Source of the DNA: a virus | DNA length: 33,728 nt | IMG/VR virus record: IMGVR_UViG_3300034375_005070 | Location: 1-33,728 of that record | Strand: one strand, 5' to 3' | Shown here: in pieces, positions 6,018 to 15,280 of the stretch | Layout of the letters: every line of letters starts with the position of its first letter | Position numbering within the stretch: position 1 is the first letter of the stretch | Position numbers and translations under genes: made by a program | Notes under the pieces: generated by a model | Seen by the model: only the letters and a program-made list of their open reading frames with translations | The model's database searches: none | Told to the model about the DNA's origin: nothing

Positions 6018-6296
6018 TTAACGCATGGATTTTTTACCACGACATTTCCATTTCTTGCGTGATAAGTTGTTGGGGCTGTTTGGGTTATTGCGTTTCTTGG
6101 GAGACAGTCGTTTCTTGATTCCTGCACTGCGTGCGCAATAGGAGTCTCCTTTCTTTGTCCCCGGTTGTATACGATCCTTGCCACTCTTCGACTTGCCTGC
6201 CTGCCCATAGGAGACCTTTCGAGTTCGACCAGTCTTCTTATTCTTGACAACCTTGACAAAACGTTTTCCCTTTCTTGGACTAGCTTTACGTGGCAT
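6018..6296 (-). CDS. Second highly basic conserved phage protein (YCARS / LSRKKWKC type)
   Basis: Of 92 residues, 34 are Lys or Arg. Motifs in order are KTGRTRKVSYGQAGKS, PGTKKGDSYCARSAGI, and NSPNNLSRKKWKCRGKKS. This pattern belongs, from memory, to a small conserved family of unknown function in phages and giant viruses. It starts inside the end of the holin-like gene (11-base overlap). A competing frame at 5987-6259 was rejected because it lacks these motifs. The role is unknown; DNA binding is plausible from charge. Confidence 0.75.
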   Translation of the reverse strand: MPRKASPRKGKRFVKVVKNKKTGRTRKVSYGQAGKSKSGKDRIQPGTKKGDSYCARSAGIKKRLSPKKRNNPNSPNNLSRKKWKCRGKKSMR

Positions 6297-6612
6297 CGTG
6301 TACTCGTATTAGTGCTGCTTTTATTTCTGAAACTATTGTACTCAAGTTGGTAATGCTTTGCTCTACCAATGACATACGCTTATCAAGGTCTGCCATTTCT
6401 TTTAGAATAGTTTCTCTAACGACTTCTTCTTTGGTTTGATAGTCAGAGATAACAGCATCGTATCGTTCACGAAGTGCTTCTATCTTCTGCTCTGCTTTGA
6501 TTTCTCGCTCGTCTGCTCGCTTTTGCAACTCACGGTTTTGTGTATACAAGAAAATACCAAACGCAACGTTGGCACCACCAGACATAATCAACTGCAACAC
6601 TGAATCTTCCAT
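6286..6612 (-). CDS. Holin-like protein (BhlA/UviB type)
   Basis: The 108-residue protein begins MEDSVLQLIMSGGANVAFG, continues through one hydrophobic segment (about residues 6-23), and then a charged coiled coil (about 25-100) with a YDAVISDYQ segment. That plan matches BhlA/UviB holin-like proteins: N-terminal membrane segment, then a charged helix. It would act in the host membrane to release or time the lysis enzyme, here probably the amidase at 25676-26101. It lies just after a strong terminator, so its expression depends on readthrough. AGGA is about seven bases upstream of ATG. Confidence 0.65.
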   Translation of the reverse strand: MEDSVLQLIMSGGANVAFGIFLYTQNRELQKRADEREIKAEQKIEALRERYDAVISDYQTKEEVVRETILKEMADLDKRMSLVEQSITNLSTIVSEIKAALIRVHDAT

Positions 6613-6627
6613 ATCTACATCCTATCA

Positions 6628-6660
6628 CAAAAAATAGGGTGAGGACATATGCCCCCACCC
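6628..6660 (-). terminator. Strong rho-independent terminator after the tail fibre gene
   Basis: Read leftward, GGGTGGGGGCA and TGTCCTCACCC pair over 9-11 positions, two of them G-U, and are followed by TATTTTTT. It lies just past the fibre gene stop and before the holin-like gene. It should lower expression of the lysis and basic-protein genes relative to virion genes. Confidence 0.8.
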
Positions 6661-6669
6661 ATAAACAAC

Positions 6670-8271
6670 TTACAACGAGAAATACATTACAGTAATTTGG
6701 TCGCCATTGTTTGGAGCAGAACCAAAGGTTACACGTAAAGCACCACCACTACCGCCAGTAGCTGACAATGTGTATTGGTCTTGTCCAGATGGAGAAGACT
6801 CAACAAGTCCCATTGCCAAACCGTTTCGGAATACAATAGCACCACCAAGCATGGTAGCATCAGCAGCAGCAGATGCATCAAATGTAGTAGCAGAACCATC
6901 GCCAGCAGACAATGTTTCGTATGATGCCATGAAGTTTAACTTGGCAGCAGTAACATTTGCATCAGCAATCTTTGCTGTAGTTACAGCATTGTTATCTAGG
7001 CGATCACTGTTAATAGCTGCATCAGCAATCTTTGCTGCTGTAACAGCATCATCAGCAATCTTGGCAGTTTCAACTGCTCCAGAAGCAATCTTTGCTGTGG
7101 TAACAGCATTTGATGCCAATTGGGTTGCACCGATTCCACCAGCAGCAACACTTAAACCACCAGCACCAAGAGCTAAAGTACCACCGTCAAGAGATACAAT
7201 CAAAGAACCACCAGAGTTCTCAACACCATTACCCAAAACAAGTTTGTCGGCAGGAATAGAACCAGCAAGTTTGGCAGCGGTTACGGATGAATCAGAAATC
7301 TTTGCTGTGGTAACAGCATTGTCAGCAAGCTTGTCAGCAGTTACTGAAGTTCCTGCAAGAGCAGCTGTTACAACGGCACCATCTGCAATCTTTGCTGAAG
7401 TAACAGCATCATCTGCAAGCATCAAAGTAGCAATGCCACCAGTATTAACTTTAAGCCCGTTAGAACCTGTAGCCAAACTAGAACCATCTAAGTTGATAGA
7501 AGCAGAAACAGCAGCAGAACCATTGTACGTACCACTAAGACTCAAACCACCTGTTGAAGATGCTGTCAATCCTTGCAAACTACCACCAAGAGCAATACCA
7601 CTGATAGTGGAGTTGCTGAGCTTCGAGTTCGAAATGGACCCAGCCAACATGCCGTCTGTAATACCCAGAGCCTTGACACGTAAAGCATCCGATGAAACTT
7701 CGATAGATGAACCGTCTACCTCAACATCAAGACGGTCACCTGTCTTGCTCATTGCGGCTCCAGCTTCAATGGTCGAAACCCCAGTGTACTGGCTGAACGT
7801 TAAGTCATTCGTTCCAACAACATCGGCACCTTTGTTTGATGTACAAACAAAACCTTTGTCTCCATTTTCAGAACCTTGTTCGATGAACATTGAAGAACCA
7901 GCAGCATCAGTACCAGCTAACATGTCGTTTGCACGTTGCCACGTACTTGCAGCACAACGGTAGATACCATTTTCAGATGCAGTAGATTGGTTTTTAACAA
8001 GTACACGATCACCAGCAGAAATTGATACACCGTCAATCGTTTGTGTTCCACTCAATGTAATGTTTGCTGTCGTAGCAACCTTACATGAATCCTTAGGGTC
8101 AAGACCAGCAGCTACTGAGTCGACATAAGAACGGGTAGCAAGAGCGTTAGCATTGGTATCAGAACCTGTGTAACGAACCTGTCCTGAGAAAGAGAAGTTT
8201 GCTGTCCCATCCAGTTTGGATTGGTCAACTGCATTATTTTTAATTTGTTCCTTGGAAATTTGAACTGCCAT
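6670..8271 (-). CDS. Repetitive tail fibre protein
   Basis: The 533-residue protein has an N-terminal segment typical of phage fibres (NALATRSYVDSVAAGLDPKDS, near residues 42-62, then a DRVLVKNQ...NGIY module). Long runs of 10-residue repeats of the type AVTTAKIADGAV follow (about residues 277-337 and 387-437). The C-terminal domain, about 75 residues long, has a VFRNGL segment and ends in ITVMYFSL. It is Ala/Gly/Thr/Ser-rich and nearly Cys-free. It should form an elongated trimeric fibre for receptor binding. The C-terminal domain resembles the small neighbouring protein at 8281-8538. GGAG is seven bases before ATG. Confidence 0.88.
   Translation of the reverse strand: MAVQISKEQIKNNAVDQSKLDGTANFSFSGQVRYTGSDTNANALATRSYVDSVAAGLDPKDSCKVATTANITLSGTQTIDGVSISAGDRVLVKNQSTASENGIYRCAASTWQRANDMLAGTDAAGSSMFIEQGSENGDKGFVCTSNKGADVVGTNDLTFSQYTGVSTIEAGAAMSKTGDRLDVEVDGSSIEVSSDALRVKALGITDGMLAGSISNSKLSNSTISGIALGGSLQGLTASSTGGLSLSGTYNGSAAVSASINLDGSSLATGSNGLKVNTGGIATLMLADDAVTSAKIADGAVVTAALAGTSVTADKLADNAVTTAKISDSSVTAAKLAGSIPADKLVLGNGVENSGGSLIVSLDGGTLALGAGGLSVAAGGIGATQLASNAVTTAKIASGAVETAKIADDAVTAAKIADAAINSDRLDNNAVTTAKIADANVTAAKLNFMASYETLSAGDGSATTFDASAAADATMLGGAIVFRNGLAMGLVESSPSGQDQYTLSATGGSGGALRVTFGSAPNNGDQITVMYFSL
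6961..7440 (-). repeat. 30-bp repeats in the fibre gene
   Basis: Units of exactly 30 bases, with the core GCAATCTTTGCTG and a following GTAACAGCAT, recur in register at 6961, 7021, 7051, 7081, 7261, 7291, 7321 and 7381. They encode 10-residue repeats of the fibre shaft. The closest copies differ at only a few positions, which makes the tract prone to unit gain or loss. Confidence 0.8.
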
Positions 8272-8280
8272 TGTTGGCTC

Positions 8281-8538
8281 CTATCGAAGTATATATATTA
8301 CGACCAAGGAGTCATTACTCGCTGGCGTAAATGAAGTTGTAAAATTAGTAACAGAAGACTCCCCAATGTCCGTGAACAGTTGAAGAAGTCCATTCCAATA
8401 TACCTGTAATGAACCAGATTTGTAGTCACTGCTTACTGTGAAACTTTGGGTGGATCCGTCCGTCTGTGCCGAGATGTCCTCATACTCCAGATTGACTTCA
8501 CCACCACCAGCCGGCTCAAATGGACTGGCAACGGGCAT
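8281..8538 (-). CDS. Small tail appendage protein
   Basis: The 85-residue protein is mostly beta-strand: DGSTQSFTVS, SLQVYWNGLLQ, then TNFTTSFTPASNDSLVVIYIL. The same order of elements (FT strand, WNG/RNG-L strand, final DxIxVxY strand) is found in the C-terminal domain of the fibre gene just downstream. That suggests a shared appendage fold used once as a separate protein and once as a fibre tip. It overlaps the preceding gene by one base (TAATG). Confidence 0.7.
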   Translation of the reverse strand: MPVASPFEPAGGGEVNLEYEDISAQTDGSTQSFTVSSDYKSGSLQVYWNGLLQLFTDIGESSVTNFTTSFTPASNDSLVVIYILR

Positions 8539-8960
8539 TATTCACTCCAAACAATCTGCGAGTAGTCAATCGTTATGTTTCCAGAACCATTTATTTTAAA
8601 GAACAAGTATACATCTGGATTGTCAAAATACGATTGAACTGGCAGCTTAAACTCATATGCAGCACTACCTGTTGTAGTTGTAGTTACACCTAATGCAATG
8701 GCACCTGCTGTATCTGGAAACCATACGTGGTCACCAGCAGCATCCCAAGTTCCTTTAAGGGTAAGACTGGTATTGCTACCACCCAGACCTGTACAACGCA
8801 CTATGATTGATTCAATACGACCAAGGAACTTACCAGATGTGTCGATTTGTTCAGGGATTGATAATGTATGTTTATGAAATTTAGCAGCATCAAAATTTTG
8901 GTCTACCGATGCAACGTTTGTATCGTTAATACTTGGATGGTCTATATGTCTAATGTTCAT
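8538..8960 (-). CDS. Minor tail/structural protein
   Basis: The 140-residue protein starts MNIRHIDHPSINDTNVASVD and continues as a probable beta-sandwich with Thr/Gly-rich strands ending in GNITIDYSQIVWSE. The short N-terminal segment resembles the anchors of other minor tail proteins here. Its ATG overlaps the stop of the giant virion gene (ATGA) and has GGAGG four bases upstream. Position before the fibre suggests a fibre-associated or baseplate role. No family is recognised. Confidence 0.65.
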   Translation of the reverse strand: MNIRHIDHPSINDTNVASVDQNFDAAKFHKHTLSIPEQIDTSGKFLGRIESIIVRCTGLGGSNTSLTLKGTWDAAGDHVWFPDTAGAIALGVTTTTTGSAAYEFKLPVQSYFDNPDVYLFFKINGSGNITIDYSQIVWSE

Positions 8961-11900
8961 TGTTCCTCCGATGGTTTATATAAAAGTTCTTGATCACGAT
9001 AAATAGCAGCTTCTGTCATGCCTTCCTCGCCGTTGATTATAGCACGTAGATAAGCTTCCCTGCGCTTTAAAGCTTCCAATTGTTGTTTGTCTTCTGTATC
9101 AACTTGTGAAAGAGTATATGCACCAGTAATCTGTCCTAGTATAAGTAGTCCACTAGAATCTCCACCAAGGGTACTTCCTTCTGGAGAAACGACTCTAGCT
9201 ATAGACCTCAATCTACTAGTCATGCCTAATGTATTTAACACCGTGTATAATGAGCGATGATACAACTGATACTGTTGTTCTTCTGATAGTGGATAAACAT
9301 AACCGTTGCGAACACCCTTTGCGCCTTTAGGACGTGCAGTAGGTACAATTCGTCCACCTGCCATACCTTCTAGTGCTGTTGCTATTTCTGATGGTGTTTT
9401 GTTACCAGCTAATTCCAAATAAAAGATTAACTCTGGCATGGCATTTGTAGGTGTGTATTTATCAATACTTTTTGGTTGTAACACTTCCTTTAAAAGAGGG
9501 TTTAAAAGTTGTATTGCAGGTTCAAATGTATTTAAATCCTTTGTTTCAACAAGGGGAAACAATGACATACCTGTGCCAACAAGCAAATTAACACTATCAA
9601 CTATAGGATTGCTGTAAGCCATTGCAAAAGTGACTTTGTCACCATATACACCCGTTGGCATTTTTATACGGTTTTGCGCATACTCTGGATAATACATGTC
9701 ATAAGGGAACTCCACACCACCATTTAAAGTTTGTAAAACTGTTTCAGTAGACTTTGTAAGGTCTACCGCTTTAGCCAGTTTTATTAACTTTGTTGGGTCA
9801 TGCATTGCAAAAAACACTTCTTTTGCAGCTTGTGTTATAAATGATGAAAACACAAACACTGCATTCATCATACGCTGAACATCTTCTGGTATGTCAGAAT
9901 AGTCAAACATTGAACGACGTGCTAGTTGCATAGCTTCATCAAATGACCTACCTTCCTGTAAAGCCTTAAGAGCAGCTGCACTTCTAAACACAAAGTCTTC
10001 TTTTGTCTGTGCTGCTAAAGCCAAAGTAGATGCGTCTCGCATTGTTTTCGTAATCTTTTGAAATCCGCGCTTATTAAATTCACCTTTATATCTGCTCTGA
10101 ACTTCTTTCACAAACATATTCTCTTTGCCACCCTTAGATTGAATGTAAGAAAACTGGTTTCGAACTCCTACTTTTTGTATGCCCTCATATATATCAGCAT
10201 TTGTATAGACCCTTCCATCTGGTGTGCGTACAGCTATTTTACCATAGCCTTCGCTTCCAATGTTACTGCCATACCTAACGACATCCCATCCCTTTGTGGC
10301 AAGTTCTGGTGTAAATATGACACCAGTAGTTTGATATATTATATTTGGACCAGACAGTATGTTACGCCCATGCGATGCTGGACTGTATCCTAGAATTGTA
10401 GTGTAAAAAGTTTGGTTAAATACGTCTATGATTTTGTTTACAATTGGTAGCAACTTACCGCCTTCAGCTCGCATTGCTTGTGCAATATTTTTTCGAACTT
10501 GTTGATTAGGCGTTTCTAGCAATTTTTTACGCATTGTTTCATAATCATCTGCGCCAAACAATGCTCTTGCCATACCTTCTTCACCACGAAACAAAGTATC
10601 AACCATATTTTCCAATGCTTCTAAGCTGCTTTCGCTTAAACTATAACTAATGTCATTGTTGCGCATAACAACTTCTGCTGCATCTTTTACAGCCTGCACT
10701 ACTATGTCTAAATCTTCTACATCAACAATGTTTTCTTCTAATGCATCGATTATATCATCAAAAGAAGCATCGTATGTTTCGGTCATTCGTTTCATGTATT
10801 GAAGCTTTTCTAATGGTGTCTGTAACATCGACAGTTGTACTTCAATCATTTTAAGTTGGTTCTCACCAATAGCTGAAGATAGTATATTATCTAATTCTTT
10901 TTCTTGTTCTTCTAACAAGTCTTGCTTTAACTTTTTTAATTGTTTATTACCCCTTTCTTTTAAAACCTTTAAATCACCTTCAAGTCTAGCTTGTAACTTT
11001 TTATCTAGTTTGTCTTTAAGATTTTGTACATCTTGATCAAACTTCTTTTCTATGTCTTTCAGTCTTTTACTTTTAGTGTAGCCACGCCCAAGCTCTTTTT
11101 CTAATAAACCTTTACGCCTTTTAAACTCCGCTCTTACTTCTCGAACCTGCTTCAGTGAATTAGCAGAACTTTTACCAAGACGGTTATGTAGTGCTTTTAT
11201 TTGCTTATCTCTAATTTTACGCAAGTTTAAAAGTCGTTTGTTGGTCTTTTCTGCTTTAGAAAGATTGTCTATTGCCTCAGACTTTTCTGTTTCCAATTTA
11301 TTTTCTTTTTCTAAAAACTCCTGATCTAACTCCTCTTTTACTGCGTCTCTTTTTTTCTTGTATTGTGCATTTAAAAACTGTCTGCGCTCAGAAAGTTCTC
11401 TTCTTACTTTTTGTCGCGAAACTCTTTTTGCATCTCTTAAATCTTTTTGTATTTTTACATCATACAATTTAGATTCTGCCTTAACTTCCCTGATTATAGC
11501 CTTGTCTAGTTTTTGCATATTTATTGCTGTCTCATAGCCTAAATACTTTTCTAAACGTTCTACAATATCAATCTGGCTTTGCAACTTAACTGATTCAGTT
11601 AACAGACTGTAGATTTCATCGTCTGTTTTTGGATAAAATAAAATGTTAATAGCATCCTTTACACTATTTTCGAACATTGATTGCGTAATATTGGCATCTG
11701 GTAAAACGTTTTTCACAGCTCCATCTGGAAACTCAAACTGCAACACGTCATTTAATGCTTTTGAACTTACACGATTGTTTTCAGCAACTAGATATGACGA
11801 AATCATAATAGTTGCGTGCATGTCATTCATAGACCTACTATTTATTGGTGGGACATTAGCACTGTTATAATTAGGGTTAACTATTTCTTTAGACAGAACC

Positions 11901-14900
11901 CTTGGTTTACCATTAGAATCTAGCAATACAACGCTTCTTGCCCTATCATAGGGCAGCTGTATAGCTTCGTTTATATTACGAACAACACCACTAAACAAAC
12001 TCCATAGCTTAGATGGGTCAACCATTATTTGTTCAGAAATTTTGCGCAGTTCTTGTTGAATATACATCTGCCCATGACTGTTAAATATGCCTGTTTTATA
12101 AGCATTATTAGCACCACTAACTTTATCTTCTAAGCTATACTTTGACGGTACTTTTTCACTTTTTGCAACAAATAAGTTATCAAGCATCCAAGTTAAAGTT
12201 TGTTCTAGGTTTACTTGTTGTTGTATCATACCTTTTAAGTCTGATCTTTCACCAACTATCATGTACCCAAGAGCACTTACGCTATCGACTCCTGCTGTAT
12301 CTGTTAGAAGTGGGTCGTATTTTGCTAATATGTTACCTTTGTTTTTCATTAAATTTTGATATAGCTCTTCTGCACGTATGTTTATTGTTCCACGCTCTGC
12401 ATTCATCCTTTGCAAGAATCTTTGCTGTTGAGTAGGCAATAAAGCTTCACTTTGAACTATCGGGGTATTTAAATACCTGTCTAATGATTTTCTACTAATT
12501 ATACCCTTATCACTAAAATACTTTGTAAGACGCTTGCCTAATACAGTAGTTGAAAGCTCTTTTACAAAATCTGATACATCAGCCACACTTCTATAAACTG
12601 TACCTTCTGCTTCTAATAATCTTGACCTTTGCTCAACACTTAATCTGTTTACATTTTCAATTGACAAAGTTTGTGGCTCAAGCTCTGCTACCTTATCAAT
12701 TATTGCATGCCTTAATCTGTTGTAGTCTTGTTGAAATAACAGCTTGTCATCTTTTATGTTTTTTAAAACTTCTTGTTTATATGTAGCAGGCAAAGATATG
12801 TCATTTATTAAATCTTCAAGTGCTTTTATTTGTTTGTCTTTTAATGAAAACAACAAAAATGCAGGCTCAGCAGTAGTTGGAAGTTTATAAAACTCTTCAT
12901 TAAATACATTAAAGCCCGGTGTTCTTGTATTTCTAGTTGCCAACTCCATATCGTCTGGCACTGATTTAATTATGTCGTTTAGAACCTCACCCATGTCGCT
13001 TTTTGCTGCTACAGCAAGCAACTTGTTTCTGAAGCTTTTATGTACCAATGTATTTGGTGTAACCCATTGTACTTTATCTAAGAACTTTGTGTCGGGTGCT
13101 AACTCAAACATCATGTTTCGCCCATATATTTTAGACAATGCTTTGCTAGCTTCAGTATGCCCTAAAGCCTTAACTTTATTTACGTCTGCCATATTGGCTT
13201 TTGGGTACATACGCTTTATTTGTGTTGGTGGTAACTGTGCATGTCCGATTTCCTGACGTACCGTTATTTGATGTAAAGCTCCCATTGTATCTTCATATTC
13301 GTCAAGCATTTTTTTGGTGACTGGGTTTGATTCAACCTGTCGATAGAAAGAATCAGGTCCACCTTTTGCTTCCATTTCAAGTACAACTTTATCATCAAAC
13401 ACTTCACTTATATTATCGCCATGCTTTTTCATATGGTTGTAATGCATGGTTCTACCTACATTATCACCCATTGACAACAACACATCACCACGTTCAAGTT
13501 TGGGTATGTCTACATCAAATCGTTTGGCTACTGTTCTAGTAGCATCTAACAACAAACTATTGTCTATTTCATGCGACATTGCAGAAGCAAACGCTCTTTT
13601 CGCTTCATTCAGGTTACTTGCACCATAGGCAGCCTTGTGCAATCTTCTACTTTGGTCAGCAGCTTTTAAACCCTTTAATGTTCCTGCTGCTATGTCAAAC
13701 GAGGGGTCCAATATATCAAAGACAAAATAAGCACCTACTGTACCATATTTAGTAAGACCTTCCATTTGCAGTTGTTCTGCCAAAGCTTGTCCTTCACCAA
13801 CAAAACCTTTATCTCTAGCTATATTGTCAGCAATAGCACCTATCAATCCATATCCTTGATATGCTGCTGGGCGTTCTTTTTCTCTTAGTCTTGTTGTTGC
13901 TAATGGGTCAAAGTATGAAACACCTTCTTCTAACTCTGGTATAATACCAGCTGCTTCTAACCCTTCAGCTAAAATACCTGCACCTGCCGAACCGTACTGT
14001 TCTAATGATGGAGTTGCTACGGCTGCAAATGCATTAAATGGTGACATAGCAGCTCGTATTACCCATCCAGTCGATGTTTCTGTTATACCACCCGTTGGAA
14101 TCGTATCACCTAAAATACCCTCTTTAGTGTACGTTTCAAGGTTGCCTAAAACCTGTTGACGCTTTTCTAAATCTGTTCGCCAATCTGGGTCACCTAATTC
14201 CTTATAAGCTCTTGCCCTTGCTACTGCTTCTCTAGCACTTTTATTTTCTGTTATGTTTATTGATGTACCAGTTTCATAATCCCCTGATTTTATTTTCTCT
14301 AGAATCTGTGTGTCTTTCTCTGGAGAATATATTACACCACCAGTAGGATGATCTTCTAAATATCGTTGCACTTCATCTGGTACATATTCATAAATGCCGG
14401 GCCCTAGTTTAAAAACATTACTCGAAAAAACGGTTCTTTTACGGTAGATTTCTGCTTGTTGTTGAGCAGCGTATGGATTTGTAGAGTCAAATTCTACTTG
14501 AGCTGGTGGTCTTTGTAACTCAATAATTTGTTTATTTATTTCTGGTGTGTATTTAAGTTGTTGTTGCTTTTTCATTAAGGCGTATTGTCGAGGACTATAA
14601 TTAGGCAAATCCTCACCAGCAGTCTTTTTCTTTTCAAACGCTTGACCAAGTAATTCTAATTCAGATGCATCTTCTATTTCTTTTGTTTGAATCCTAGGGT
14701 CAACTTGAGCTTCCGATGTTGTAGGAACATCTTGCATACTGTTAATAGTTTGGACTACCTCGTCGTATATTTGCTCTTCAGATAACTGTGGGTTCTGTGC
14801 TTTTATGTCATCATACATAAAAGTTGCCGCTTGTACGTTTGCTTGTCGGTCTGCCTGTGGTAGCTGTTCATAGTATTTGTCTAAGTCATTGATTAACTTG

Positions 14901-15277
14901 GATTTTATTGAAAATACTGTAGGCTGTTCAATGCTTGCTCTAGTTTGCCCAATAGTTTGTTGCGGAAACAATGAAGCAATTATAGGTTGAACTCCAGTGT
15001 AAGCAGTTTTAGATTCAAATGGTAATGCTGTTAATGATTGTTTACGTGTATCAAACGTACCAAAATGTTGACGCATCCCCTGACCCATCTCATTATACAT
15101 ACGGTCAAGTTCTGCTTGCTTTTCTTCAGGGCTTCTTACAGCACTTGTTTGATAAGCTAGCATTGCATTAGTAAGTTGCTCTTCATACTCCAATGACTTT
15201 GACATGAGGTCATACTGTGGGTCTGATAGCTTTACCCCAAACAATGTTTCAAATTCATCTTTGGTAAACTTTCCCAT
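8957..15277 (-). CDS. Giant internal virion / ejection protein (2106 residues)
   Basis: By far the longest gene. It is Gln/Lys/Glu-rich with few motifs. An unusually long charged coiled coil spans about residues 1265-1470. Several semi-hydrophobic helices occur, for example near 410-440 (SPFNAFAAVATPSLEQ) and about 1600-1830, including FNQTFYTTILGYSP and MMNAVFVFSSFITQ. Its place after the nozzle and minor tail genes and before the fibre, its size and its composition match the largest ejected internal proteins of podoviruses (T7 gp16 role: passage of DNA through the envelope). I see no peptidase or transglycosylase active site. The ejection role is inferred. The gene looks A+T-richer than the capsid-to-nozzle genes. 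Confidence 0.75.
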   Translation of the reverse strand: MGKFTKDEFETLFGVKLSDPQYDLMSKSLEYEEQLTNAMLAYQTSAVRSPEEKQAELDRMYNEMGQGMRQHFGTFDTRKQSLTALPFESKTAYTGVQPIIASLFPQQTIGQTRASIEQPTVFSIKSKLINDLDKYYEQLPQADRQANVQAATFMYDDIKAQNPQLSEEQIYDEVVQTINSMQDVPTTSEAQVDPRIQTKEIEDASELELLGQAFEKKKTAGEDLPNYSPRQYALMKKQQQLKYTPEINKQIIELQRPPAQVEFDSTNPYAAQQQAEIYRKRTVFSSNVFKLGPGIYEYVPDEVQRYLEDHPTGGVIYSPEKDTQILEKIKSGDYETGTSINITENKSAREAVARARAYKELGDPDWRTDLEKRQQVLGNLETYTKEGILGDTIPTGGITETSTGWVIRAAMSPFNAFAAVATPSLEQYGSAGAGILAEGLEAAGIIPELEEGVSYFDPLATTRLREKERPAAYQGYGLIGAIADNIARDKGFVGEGQALAEQLQMEGLTKYGTVGAYFVFDILDPSFDIAAGTLKGLKAADQSRRLHKAAYGASNLNEAKRAFASAMSHEIDNSLLLDATRTVAKRFDVDIPKLERGDVLLSMGDNVGRTMHYNHMKKHGDNISEVFDDKVVLEMEAKGGPDSFYRQVESNPVTKKMLDEYEDTMGALHQITVRQEIGHAQLPPTQIKRMYPKANMADVNKVKALGHTEASKALSKIYGRNMMFELAPDTKFLDKVQWVTPNTLVHKSFRNKLLAVAAKSDMGEVLNDIIKSVPDDMELATRNTRTPGFNVFNEEFYKLPTTAEPAFLLFSLKDKQIKALEDLINDISLPATYKQEVLKNIKDDKLLFQQDYNRLRHAIIDKVAELEPQTLSIENVNRLSVEQRSRLLEAEGTVYRSVADVSDFVKELSTTVLGKRLTKYFSDKGIISRKSLDRYLNTPIVQSEALLPTQQQRFLQRMNAERGTINIRAEELYQNLMKNKGNILAKYDPLLTDTAGVDSVSALGYMIVGERSDLKGMIQQQVNLEQTLTWMLDNLFVAKSEKVPSKYSLEDKVSGANNAYKTGIFNSHGQMYIQQELRKISEQIMVDPSKLWSLFSGVVRNINEAIQLPYDRARSVVLLDSNGKPRVLSKEIVNPNYNSANVPPINSRSMNDMHATIMISSYLVAENNRVSSKALNDVLQFEFPDGAVKNVLPDANITQSMFENSVKDAINILFYPKTDDEIYSLLTESVKLQSQIDIVERLEKYLGYETAINMQKLDKAIIREVKAESKLYDVKIQKDLRDAKRVSRQKVRRELSERRQFLNAQYKKKRDAVKEELDQEFLEKENKLETEKSEAIDNLSKAEKTNKRLLNLRKIRDKQIKALHNRLGKSSANSLKQVREVRAEFKRRKGLLEKELGRGYTKSKRLKDIEKKFDQDVQNLKDKLDKKLQARLEGDLKVLKERGNKQLKKLKQDLLEEQEKELDNILSSAIGENQLKMIEVQLSMLQTPLEKLQYMKRMTETYDASFDDIIDALEENIVDVEDLDIVVQAVKDAAEVVMRNNDISYSLSESSLEALENMVDTLFRGEEGMARALFGADDYETMRKKLLETPNQQVRKNIAQAMRAEGGKLLPIVNKIIDVFNQTFYTTILGYSPASHGRNILSGPNIIYQTTGVIFTPELATKGWDVVRYGSNIGSEGYGKIAVRTPDGRVYTNADIYEGIQKVGVRNQFSYIQSKGGKENMFVKEVQSRYKGEFNKRGFQKITKTMRDASTLALAAQTKEDFVFRSAAALKALQEGRSFDEAMQLARRSMFDYSDIPEDVQRMMNAVFVFSSFITQAAKEVFFAMHDPTKLIKLAKAVDLTKSTETVLQTLNGGVEFPYDMYYPEYAQNRIKMPTGVYGDKVTFAMAYSNPIVDSVNLLVGTGMSLFPLVETKDLNTFEPAIQLLNPLLKEVLQPKSIDKYTPTNAMPELIFYLELAGNKTPSEIATALEGMAGGRIVPTARPKGAKGVRNGYVYPLSEEQQYQLYHRSLYTVLNTLGMTSRLRSIARVVSPEGSTLGGDSSGLLILGQITGAYTLSQVDTEDKQQLEALKRREAYLRAIINGEEGMTEAAIYRDQELLYKPSEEQ

Positions 15278-15280
15278 ACA

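Noticed and set aside
5987-6259. Minus-strand frame overlapping the YCARS-type basic protein
   Set aside because: The overlapping frame at 6018-6296 carries the conserved motifs and the coupled start; two heavily overlapping genes are unlikely.
6961-7440. 30-bp periodic repeats considered as a CRISPR array
   Set aside because: The repeats are in frame, have no unique spacers, and encode the 10-residue fibre shaft repeat.
6707-7963. Long plus-strand open frame (418 codons) opposite the tail fibre gene
   Set aside because: It is the antisense of the Ala/Thr-repeat coding tract; it lacks a ribosome site, and the minus-strand fibre has clear homology-type features.
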